This document shows, piece by piece, positions 9,304-15,537 of a stretch of DNA of 64,000 nucleotides; positions within the stretch are counted from its first letter, which is position 1, and each line of letters begins with the position of its first letter. The notes below the pieces were generated by a model. It worked only from the letters and a program-made list of their open reading frames with translations. It did no database searches and was not told where the DNA came from. The DNA is from Kutzneria viridogrisea. GTDB lineage: Bacteria > Actinomycetota > Actinomycetes > Mycobacteriales > Pseudonocardiaceae. The position numbers were made by a program, and so were the translations under genes. Location: the NCBI GenBank assembly GCA_014138725.1, contig JACJID010000006.1, positions 556,001 through 620,000 on the forward strand. The letters are read 5' to 3'.

Positions 9304-10002
9304 TTACAGCCACGTTACCCGATCGCGCACAACTTCGGTGGCAGCGTTGACCGCGGCGCGCGCCGTGTCCCAGTCGGTGTCCGGCGGGAACGCGGCCAGC
9401 ACCACGACGATCCTCGGCCAGCCCTCGCCGACCAGCCCACTGGTGTGCAGCACCCGGTCCTGCGCGGTGACCGACCAGCCCTGCTTGATCGCCCAGGGGC
9501 GGGGGAACACGGCTGGCACGCCGAAGTACTGGTCGAAGCCGTCCGCCGCGTGGCGAGGTGCGTCGGCCAGCGCGCCGAGCACCAGTTCTCGGTGTGCTGC
9601 GGGCAGCACGTCGAGCACGTACTCGTAGGTGGTGACCACGTCAGCTGTGCTGATCGCGGTGTCGCCCCAGCGGCCGGGGATCAGCGGCGGCCTGGCCGTG
9701 GGCAGGCGCAGCCGCTCGATGGACCTGGTCACTACCTCAGGCCCGCCGTCGGCGTCCCACAGTTCGTTGGCCACGTCGTCGTCGCTGGCCGACAGCATCG
9801 CGTGCAGGCCGGGTACCTCGCCGTGGCGTGCGAGCACGTCCACTGCGATGAGCAGCTTCACCAGGGAGGCCGACCGGTACAGCTGCGCGGGCTGCTCCTC
9901 GTGCGGCGACCACCCCGCCCCGCGGTCGACCACGACGGCCGAGACCCTCGCGCCGGGCACGATCCGGCGCGCTGCCTCGGCGGCCGGGGCCTGCCCGTTC
10001 AG
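9304..10002 (-). CDS. Beta-lactamase-like serine hydrolase (start uncertain)
   Basis: About 230 residues with the class A beta-lactamase/penicillin-binding layout: SxxK in SASLVKLL, an SDN-like SASDDDVANELW, and KQGW in place of KTG. No signal peptide is seen, so it is probably cytosolic or its start is misplaced. No ATG lies between the bcp stop and the SxxK motif. A CTG at 10002 overlaps the bcp stop as CTGA, mimicking the GTGA couplings elsewhere, while GTG 9960 has no ribosome site. The CTG is taken as start with low certainty. It lies downstream of bcp on the same strand. Confidence 0.65.
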   Translation of the reverse strand: MNGQAPAAEAARRIVPGARVSAVVVDRGAGWSPHEEQPAQLYRSASLVKLLIAVDVLARHGEVPGLHAMLSASDDDVANELWDADGGPEVVTRSIERLRLPTARPPLIPGRWGDTAISTADVVTTYEYVLDVLPAAHRELVLGALADAPRHAADGFDQYFGVPAVFPRPWAIKQGWSVTAQDRVLHTSGLVGEGWPRIVVVLAAFPPDTDWDTARAAVNAATEVVRDRVTWL

Positions 10003-10472
10003 ATGCCCAGGTCCTTGCGCAGCTTGGCCACGTGGCCGGTGGCGCGCACGTTGTACGAGGCCTTGGCGATCTTGCCCTCGGCGTCGACGATGAAGGTGGA
10101 CCTGATCACCCCCTGCACGGTGCGGCCGTAGTTCTGCTTCTCGCCGAAGGCGCCCCACTCGGTCATCACGGCGCGGTCGGCGTCGGACAGCAGCGGGAAG
10201 GTCAGTCCTTCCTGCTCGACGAACTTGGCCAGCTTGGCGGGCTTGTCGGGGGAGATGCCCAGCACCGCGAAGCCCGCCTCGTTGAACTCGGCGAGGTTGT
10301 CCCGGAAGTCGCAGGCCTGCTTGGTGCAGCCCGGGGTGCCCGCGGCCGGGTAGAAGTACACGACCACCGACTTGCCCCGGTAGTCCGACAGCGAGACCTT
10401 GGTGCCCTCGTGGTCGGGCAGGGTGAACTCGGGGGCCTTGTCGCCAGCGGAAAGTCGCTGCTGCTCACTCAT
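9999..10472 (-). CDS. bcp: Bcp-type thioredoxin-dependent peroxiredoxin
   Basis: A 157-residue peroxiredoxin. The peroxidatic cysteine and the possible resolving cysteine five residues later are in GTPGCTKQACDFRD (about residue 45), and the active-site threonine and arginine regions are in place. It reduces hydrogen peroxide and organic peroxides with thioredoxin. The ATG start lies 7 nt after TAGCGT (10485-10480), so translation probably begins on a leaderless mRNA independent of the lipoprotein gene upstream. Its stop overlaps the next reading frame. Confidence 0.92.
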   Translation of the reverse strand: MSEQQRLSAGDKAPEFTLPDHEGTKVSLSDYRGKSVVVYFYPAAGTPGCTKQACDFRDNLAEFNEAGFAVLGISPDKPAKLAKFVEQEGLTFPLLSDADRAVMTEWGAFGEKQNYGRTVQGVIRSTFIVDAEGKIAKASYNVRATGHVAKLRKDLGI

Positions 10473-10507
10473 GACAGGGACGCTAGCGCGGGCCACCGAC
10501 AAGTTCG

Positions 10508-11056
10508 TCAGGCGGTGCCCTGGAAGGAAGCGGACGGGGCGGCGCCGGAGACGTCGGGCTGCACCACCACGCGCAGCGAGGTCGGCTGCTTGGGCATGGC
10601 GAAGGCCAGGGTCAGCTTGGCCGACTTGCCCGGCGGGATGTCCTGCGCCGCGGCGACGAACCCGTTGAGGCCCTGCGCGGTGTCCACGACCTCCTGGGTG
10701 GCGGAGTTGCCCAGCAGCGCACGTACCGTCAGCTGGGACGGCTTGTACGGGGAGGCGGTCCCGTTGTCGATGGTCAACTCGAACACGGCGGCCCGGGCGG
10801 CCTGTGGGTAGGCGCTGCCGCTTGGCTTGATCGAGCGGGGCGCGGAGATGGTCACGACCAGCCCGCTGTTCCAGGTGTGCTGCTCGCCGAAGGCCGAGTA
10901 CATGCCCGCCGCGTGCGGGGCCGCGCTGGACTGGCGGCCCGCGACCAGTGGCGTCTCGCTGCTCTCGACCGCGGACAGCTGTGTGGTGGCGGTCGCCGCA
11001 CAACCGGTCAGCAAGGCCGCGGCACACCCCGCGACGACCAGCCTGACGATCCGCAC
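10508..11056 (-). CDS. Secreted lipoprotein with DUF4352-like domain
   Basis: A 182-residue protein with a lipoprotein signal: a charged start, a hydrophobic stretch, then lipobox LLTGC at about residue 18. The mature part has an Ig-like beta pattern (VFELTIDNGTASPY, LTVRALLG, SAKLTLAFAMP) like the DUF4352/TRF2-like family, which is often found on actinobacterial envelopes. The function is unknown. The GTG at 11056 follows GAGGAGCGG at good distance and was chosen over longer frames. It is followed by bcp on the same strand. Confidence 0.75.
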   Translation of the reverse strand: MRIVRLVVAGCAAALLTGCAATATTQLSAVESSETPLVAGRQSSAAPHAAGMYSAFGEQHTWNSGLVVTISAPRSIKPSGSAYPQAARAAVFELTIDNGTASPYKPSQLTVRALLGNSATQEVVDTAQGLNGFVAAAQDIPPGKSAKLTLAFAMPKQPTSLRVVVQPDVSGAAPSASFQGTA

Positions 11057-11380
11057 TTCCCGCTCCTCGGCCACCGGCCCGGCACCGTCCGGACCAAACT
11101 GTTCCACCTTGGAGCCAGTTGGCCGATCGGGGCCATCGGATGCGGGCGTCGACACGCACCTGGTGCGAGCCTGTGGCCAAGCCGTGACCGAGCGGCGACG
11201 CGGCGTGGGCGCCACCACTGTTCGCGATGGCCCACGCCGGCCGGTGTGACGGCCCAACCGCCGTCCTCGTGCGCTTGGGTCCATCATCGGCACGCGGCTA
11301 CGGGCAGCTCCAGGCTGGTCATCAACTTTTCACCTGTTCGGCGGGCGAACTCGGGGTGATCGGTCACCTCAGGTGCCCGA

Positions 11381-11860
11381 TCATCCCTCGGCGGGGGACG
11401 TGCGCCGCGCCGACTCGGCGGCCAGGCCGGCCACGCAGCGGCGGATCACCGGCTCCAACGCGCGCCGGTACAGCCAGCCGGTGCCGGGCACCTTGGCGTT
11501 GAACGCCGAGCGCCAGTGGATGGTCGTGCCCGTCCCGTCCGGGGTCAGGTCCACGTCAGCGCGGTAGTCGCGGACAGCCAGCCCGGACAGCGCCTCGTAG
11601 CTGAACCGGCGCTGCGGCACCAGTTCGGCGACGCGTTCGCGCATCGTCACGGGCTTGGGGGCGCGCACCGTGCGGAACACCCGGATGGCGCCAACCCCCT
11701 CGGGCTCGTCCTGCCCGGCCCGCTCCAGCCGGAAGGAGTTGATCGGCGTCCACATCGGCCAGGTGGACCCGTCCCTGAGCAGGTCGTACACCGCTCCCGG
11801 CGGTGCCGGGGTGTGCGCGGTCGCCTCGATCGTGTGCCGTCTGTGTACCATCTGGTACAT
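11381..11860 (-). CDS. SRPBCC/polyketide-cyclase-like protein under TetR control
   Basis: About 159 residues with the START/SRPBCC helix-grip pattern: IEATAHTPAPPGAVYDLLRDGSTWPMWTP, then alternating beta strands and a long C-terminal helix ending near SARRTSPAEG. Such proteins bind hydrophobic ligands in a cavity; no catalytic role can be given. Two in-frame ATGs (11860 and 11851) both lie inside the tandem operator, so a bound repressor would cover the start codon. The divergent TetR gene begins 30 nt away and is the obvious regulator. Confidence 0.75.
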   Translation of the reverse strand: MYQMVHRRHTIEATAHTPAPPGAVYDLLRDGSTWPMWTPINSFRLERAGQDEPEGVGAIRVFRTVRAPKPVTMRERVAELVPQRRFSYEALSGLAVRDYRADVDLTPDGTGTTIHWRSAFNAKVPGTGWLYRRALEPVIRRCVAGLAAESARRTSPAEG

Positions 11861-11874
11861 GTACCACTCGGTAC
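11845..11874. promoter_or_regulatory. Tandem TetR operator, GTACC-N4-GGTAC twice
   Basis: Two perfect 14-bp palindromes, GTACC-ATCT-GGTAC (11845-11858) and GTACC-ACTC-GGTAC (11861-11874), repeat with 16-bp spacing. The segment between them, TGGTACATGTACCA, is itself a palindrome. They lie between the divergent SRPBCC and TetR genes and overlap the SRPBCC start codon, so repression of both genes is expected. Confidence 0.75.
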
Positions 11875-11889
11875 ACGAAGGGGGCAAGG

Positions 11890-12459
11890 GTGTCGGAGGC
11901 CAGGCAGCGGCTGCTGGACGGGGCCGTGCGGTACTTCGCCGAGCACGGGGTGGGCGAGCTGAGCCTGCGTGCCCTGGCCGCGGAGCTGGGCACCAGCCAC
12001 CGGATGCTGATCTACCACTTCGGCTCCAGGGAGGGGCTGCTCGTCGAGGTGGTGCGCGCCGTGGAGCAGCGGCAGCGGGAGCTGCTCGCCGAACTGGACG
12101 GCAGCACGTGCACGGATCCGGTCGAGCTGGCCCGCGAGTTCTGGCGGCGGCTGTCCGCCCCGGAGAACTGGCCGCACATCAGGCTGTTCTTCGAGGTGTA
12201 CGGGCAGGCTTTGCAGGGCAGGCCGGGCACGACCGGGCTGCTGGAGGGCATCGTGGACTCCTGGCTGGCGCCCTCGGCGGAGCTGGCCCGCGCACTGGGC
12301 GTGCCACCGGACCAGGCCCTGGCCAACGCGCGGTTGCAGGTCGCGGTGGCCAGGGGACTGCTGCTGGACCTGGTGGCCACCGGGGACAGGGGGGCCGTGG
12401 ACGAGGCCGCCGAGCAGTTCGTCGCCGTGTTGACCGCGTGGGCGCGCCGGGCGCCCTAA
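11890..12459 (+). CDS. TetR-family repressor (divergent to SRPBCC gene)
   Basis: A 189-residue protein with an N-terminal TetR helix-turn-helix: LLDGAVRYFAEHGVGELSLRALAAELGTSHRMLIYHFGSREGLL (split here as helices 1-4, residues 6-50). The C-terminal ligand domain is all-helical and not assignable. GTG 11890 is preceded by GGGGGCAAGG. It sits next to two palindromic operators that also cover the divergent SRPBCC gene, so autorepression is likely. Its TAA stop is embedded in the -10-like TAAGGT of the next gene. Confidence 0.88.
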   Translation: MSEARQRLLDGAVRYFAEHGVGELSLRALAAELGTSHRMLIYHFGSREGLLVEVVRAVEQRQRELLAELDGSTCTDPVELAREFWRRLSAPENWPHIRLFFEVYGQALQGRPGTTGLLEGIVDSWLAPSAELARALGVPPDQALANARLQVAVARGLLLDLVATGDRGAVDEAAEQFVAVLTAWARRAP

Positions 12460-12470
12460 GGTTTCAGGGC

Positions 12471-13043
12471 GTGACCGAAGGTGATCCGACGGCGAGCGGC
12501 AAGCCGCTGCGGGCCGACGCCCGGCGCAACCGGGCCAGGGTGCTCGCCGTAGCGCAGGACGTCTTCGAGGAGGAGGGCCTCGCGGTGCCGATCGACGAGA
12601 TCGCCCGCAGGGCAGGAGTCGGGGTCGGCACGGTCTACCGGCACTTCCCGACCAAGGAGTCGCTGTTCGAGGCGATCGTCGTGGACCGGTTGCAGCGCAT
12701 CGGGTCGCAGGCCAGGGAGCTGGCCGGTGCCGAGGACCCCGGTGCGGCCTTCTTCGAGTTCTTCGCCCGCATGGTGCGCGACGCCACGTTGAACCGAGCG
12801 CTGTCCGACGCGCTGGCCGCTACCACCGACTTCGACGAACTGGCCACCACCGAGGCGTCCCGGTCGATGATGGAGGGGCTGGGCGAGCTGCTGCGGCAGG
12901 CCCAGCGCAGCGGGGCGGTGCGGCCGGACATCGGGGTGGCGGAGGTCAAGGCGCTCATCGTGGGCTGCCTGTCCATGCGGCGGCACAGCGCGGACCAGCC
13001 GGAGCTGGTGGTCTCCGTGGTGTGCGACGGGATGCGGGCCTGA
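12471..13043 (+). CDS. TetR-family regulator
   Basis: A 190-residue regulator with HTH residues ARVLAVAQDVFEEEGL through IDEIARRAGVGVGTVYRHFPTKESLFEAI (about 20-65). The C-terminal domain is of the type often seen in actinobacterial TetR proteins linked to short-chain dehydrogenases or efflux, but no target is adjacent. TAAGGT (12457-12462), which includes the upstream stop codon, lies 8 nt before the GTG, suggesting a leaderless start. The stop abuts that of the opposing AlkB gene with no spacer. Confidence 0.85.
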   Translation: MTEGDPTASGKPLRADARRNRARVLAVAQDVFEEEGLAVPIDEIARRAGVGVGTVYRHFPTKESLFEAIVVDRLQRIGSQARELAGAEDPGAAFFEFFARMVRDATLNRALSDALAATTDFDELATTEASRSMMEGLGELLRQAQRSGAVRPDIGVAEVKALIVGCLSMRRHSADQPELVVSVVCDGMRA

Positions 13044-13664
13044 TCAGCCGTCCAGGCCGGACACCCGCAGGGTGATGTTGAGCCGCCCGCTGGACAGCCC
13101 GATCGCAGGGTCGGCCGTGCCGGGCAGGGTCCTCGGCACGCCGTGGTAGGCCAGCCGCGAGGAACCGCCGAAGACGAACAGGTCCCCGGAGCGCAGCTCC
13201 ACGTCGGTCCAGGGGCGGTTGCGGTGCTCGGTGTTGCCGAAGCGGAACACGCAGCTGTCGCCCAAGCTCAGCGACACCACGGGGTCCGGGCTGCGCTCCT
13301 CCCGGTCCTGGTGCATGCCCATGCGCGCGCTCGCGTCGTAGTAGTTGACCAGCGCCACGTCCGGCCGGTAGCCCGGGTCGCCCACCGCGCGGCGCCCCAA
13401 CTCGGCCAGCCACTCGGGGAACGGCGTCACCGGACTGCCGTCCTCGGTCGTGCGCGAGTAGCGGTACGGGATCCACTGCCAGCCCAGGCAGACCGTGCGC
13501 ACCGACATGACCCCGCCGCCGGGCAGCCGGGTCGCGCGCATGCCCGCCCGCGCCCAGCCCCGGCACGCCTCGACCAGCGCGCGTTGCTCCTCTGCGCTGA
13601 GCCAGTCCGGTACGTGCACCGCGCCGGGGGCGATCTCGGTGCGCTGCCTGGGGAACAGCTCCAT
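13044..13664 (-). CDS. alkB: AlkB-like Fe(II)/2-oxoglutarate dioxygenase
   Basis: A 206-residue protein of the AlkB fold. The iron ligands are H and D in MHQDREE (about residue 123) and H in AYHGV (about 181), and the 2-oxoglutarate arginine is in RLNITLR near the end. AlkB enzymes repair N1-methyladenine and N3-methylcytosine by oxidative demethylation. The ATG at 13664 starts right at the MELFPRQR N-terminus. It is transcribed toward the TetR gene and away from the repeats and tRNA. Confidence 0.9.
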   Translation of the reverse strand: MELFPRQRTEIAPGAVHVPDWLSAEEQRALVEACRGWARAGMRATRLPGGGVMSVRTVCLGWQWIPYRYSRTTEDGSPVTPFPEWLAELGRRAVGDPGYRPDVALVNYYDASARMGMHQDREERSPDPVVSLSLGDSCVFRFGNTEHRNRPWTDVELRSGDLFVFGGSSRLAYHGVPRTLPGTADPAIGLSSGRLNITLRVSGLDG

Positions 13665-13690
13665 GGCCCCAGCATGCACTGACGGGCAGG

Positions 13691-13895
13691 TCGGGCGAAG
13701 CCCGGCATCGGGGGTCTGGGGGCGTCTCCCAGAAGGCATGGTGAGCGAGGTAGGCGCGTGCTGTTTGTGGGCAGACCTCGCCCGCTCATGAGTCGGGCGA
13801 AGCCCGGCATCGGGGGTCTGGGGGTCGTCCCCCAGAAGACATGGCGAGCGAGATCGGCCCGCGCTGTTGGCGGGCGGACCTCGCCCACTCGCGAG
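13691..13895. repeat. Two ~102-bp tandem repeats abutting the tRNA 3' end
   Basis: Unit 1 (13691-13792) and unit 2 (13793-13895) start identically with TCGGGCGAAGCCCGGCATCG and continue with clear similarity. Each contains two short hairpins, GGGC-GAA-GCCC and a CTGGGGG/CCCCCAG stem, so each could terminate tRNA transcription from the minus strand. The second unit ends exactly where the tRNA begins. No reading frame in it looks real. Confidence 0.8.
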
Positions 13896-13969
13896 TAGGA
13901 CCGGTCGGACTCGAACCGACACTGGCACGGACCTAAACCGTGTGCCTCTGCCAATTGGGCTACGGTCCC
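13896..13969 (-). tRNA. tRNA with anticodon TAG (Leu, codon CTA), class I shape
   Basis: A 74-nt cloverleaf with acceptor GGGACCG/CGGTCCT, a 3-bp D-stem GCC/GGC with loop CAATTGGCAGA, anticodon stem CACGG/CCGTG and loop TTTAGGT, T-stem GTCGG/CCGAC with TTCGAGT. The discriminator is A and no CCA is encoded. The anticodon TAG would read CTA (Leu). The D-loop and A73 are leucine-like, but the variable loop is only about 5 nt, whereas bacterial tRNA-Leu is normally class II with a long arm. It is either a divergent tRNA-Leu or a tRNA with another identity; the structure itself is clear. Confidence 0.85.
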
Positions 13970-14055
13970 AGCGGCGCAAGCGTAACGCCCCCACACCGGC
14001 ACGCGTGGGGCTGGTCAACTACGGTGTGCTCGGTAGGCGCCGACAAGGAGACGAA

Positions 14056-14277
14056 GTGGCCCGCGATCCCGAGACCATCCAGCGCGAGATCGAGCAGGCT
14101 CGCGACGCCCTGGCCGCCACGCTGGACGAGCTGGGCACCAAGGCCAATCCGCAGCAGTACGTGGAGCAGGGCAAGGACGCCGTGCGCGCCAAGCTCAGCG
14201 ACCCCCGGCTGCGCTACGCCCTGATCGGCGTCGGTGTGCTGGTCGGCGTGCTCGTCGTGCGCAGGCTGTTCCGCTAG
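14056..14277 (+). CDS. DUF3618 small membrane protein
   Basis: A 73-residue protein with the DUF3618 pattern PETIQREIEQARDALAATLDEL followed by one C-terminal transmembrane helix ending in RRLFR. These proteins are common in actinobacteria; the function is unknown, though the amphipathic helix plus anchor suggests a membrane-bound coiled segment. The GTG at 14056 has AAGGAG (14045-14050) ahead at good spacing, and longer in-frame starts run into the tRNA. TACGGT at 14020 is a possible -10. Confidence 0.85.
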   Translation: MARDPETIQREIEQARDALAATLDELGTKANPQQYVEQGKDAVRAKLSDPRLRYALIGVGVLVGVLVVRRLFR

Positions 14278-14289
14278 TCCGGGACCTGG

Positions 14290-14316
14290 CTGTCCACAGG
14301 TGGCGAGTTGTCCACA
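14290..14316 (+). promoter_or_regulatory. Pair of DnaA-box-like sequences
   Basis: CTGTCCACA (14290-14298) and TTGTCCACA (14308-14316) match the actinobacterial DnaA box closely and lie 9 nt apart. The second runs into TGTGGAT, which makes a partial inverted box. No replication gene or AT-rich element is near, so this is not taken as an origin. It may titrate DnaA or be chance. Confidence 0.4.
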
Positions 14317-14413
14317 TGTGGATCTTCAGCATGATCAGGTGTCGGGGGTGGGCGGTAGACTGGTGACGGGGACGCCCCCCAGGGAGTGGCGGGGGATTGT
14401 CACCAGGTAGGGC

Positions 14414-15028
14414 TCACTCCGCCTCGGGGCGCAGCAGGGGCAGCAGCACGGTGTCCAGCAGGCGATCCACGAAGGTCATGTCCAGCGGGTCCCCGGTCAG
14501 CATCAGGCGGTAGGTCAGCGCCGCGCCCGCCAGTTCGACGACCATGCCGCGCGGGGCGTCCAGCCGCACCTCGCCGCGGGCGGTGCCCCGGTCCAGGATG
14601 CCGCGCAGCACGTCGCGCTGGGCCACCAGGAAGGTCTCGCGGAACGCGGCGGCCAGCTCTGGCTCGTGCGGCAGCTCGCCGACCAGCGCCTGCGCGGCCT
14701 TGCCGGAGGGGCCGGACAGGAAGGCCGCGAACGAGCTGAGGAACTCGCGCAGGTCCCCGTGCAGCGAGCCGGTGTCGGACTCGGGGACGTTCTGGTGCAC
14801 CAGCTGGTTCACGGTGTCGATCACCAGGTCCAGCTTGGACTCCCAGCGCCGGTAGATGGTGGCCTTGCCCGCGCGCGCCTTGGCCGCCACCGCGTCCATG
14901 GTCAGCGCCCGGTAGCCGACCTCGGCCATGACCTCCAGCGCCGCCTGCCGCAGCGCCTCGTCCCTGCTGGCGTCGCGCGGACGTCCCCGGACAGCGCCCA
15001 CCCGCTCCGCGTACGACGCTGTGGCCAA
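14414..15028 (-). CDS. TetR-family regulator
   Basis: A 204-residue protein with the HTH in ALRQAALEVMAEVGYRALTMDAVAAKARAGKATIYRRWESK (residues about 25-66, shown in overlapping parts) and a long helical C-terminal domain of the kind found with efflux genes. The farthest start is TTG 15028, which has TAGGGG 7 nt upstream as in leaderless genes; GTG 15001 is the alternative and removes nine residues. No operator was recognised. No obvious target lies beside it other than the hypothetical gene and MFS pump upstream on the same strand. Confidence 0.82.
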   Translation of the reverse strand: MATASYAERVGAVRGRPRDASRDEALRQAALEVMAEVGYRALTMDAVAAKARAGKATIYRRWESKLDLVIDTVNQLVHQNVPESDTGSLHGDLREFLSSFAAFLSGPSGKAAQALVGELPHEPELAAAFRETFLVAQRDVLRGILDRGTARGEVRLDAPRGMVVELAGAALTYRLMLTGDPLDMTFVDRLLDTVLLPLLRPEAE

Positions 15029-15076
15029 GGCCCGCCCCCTAGCAGCTGGCTGGAAAAGGGTTCTCGACCAGACATC

Positions 15077-15442
15077 CTAGGTGCTCGGGGCCGACTGGTT
15101 GACCTCCTCGTCGGTCAGTTCGGACAGATCCAGCTCCTGGGTGTTCTCACCGGGCAGCGGGGCGGCCTGCTCCTGCCTGGGGTCGGCGTAGAGCATGCTG
15201 GTCATGCCGTGTCTGGCCTGCAGGTACGCCGTGGTGAACGCGAAGGCGTCCCCCTCGAGCAGGTGCACCACGGTGCGCCGCTGCTCGGTGCCGGACAGCT
15301 CCTCCACCAACTGGTCGGCGCGGTCGCGCGCGGCGATCAGCCCGGGCGCCTGGTCGGTCAGCACGGTCTCACCCGCGCTGACGTTCACCGTCCAGTCCTC
15401 GCCCTCGGGCACGTAGTGCACTGTGATCGGTTCCGCTGCCAT
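15077..15442 (-). CDS. Conserved hypothetical acidic protein
   Basis: A 121-residue soluble protein, acidic at its C-terminus (ELDLSELTDEEVNQ). The body has ITVHYVPEGEDWTVNV and HLLEGDAFAFTTAYLQARHG. No family was recognised. The ATG at 15442 has GGGGAGG 7 nt upstream. A 9-bp inverted repeat GTCCCATGG/CCATGGGAC (15468-15498) lies just before it and may be an operator or the MFS terminator. Confidence 0.7.
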   Translation of the reverse strand: MAAEPITVHYVPEGEDWTVNVSAGETVLTDQAPGLIAARDRADQLVEELSGTEQRRTVVHLLEGDAFAFTTAYLQARHGMTSMLYADPRQEQAAPLPGENTQELDLSELTDEEVNQSAPST

Positions 15443-15537
15443 CGCTCTGCCTCCCCGGGTGTGACCTGTCCCATGGTGAGACGCACCCGCCATGGGACGC
15501 ATGACGGCGTTAACCCGTTCGGGTGCAGCGACCAGGC

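Noticed and set aside
14290-14316. Replication origin
   Set aside because: Only two boxes, no AT-rich region, and no dnaA, dnaN or parAB nearby.
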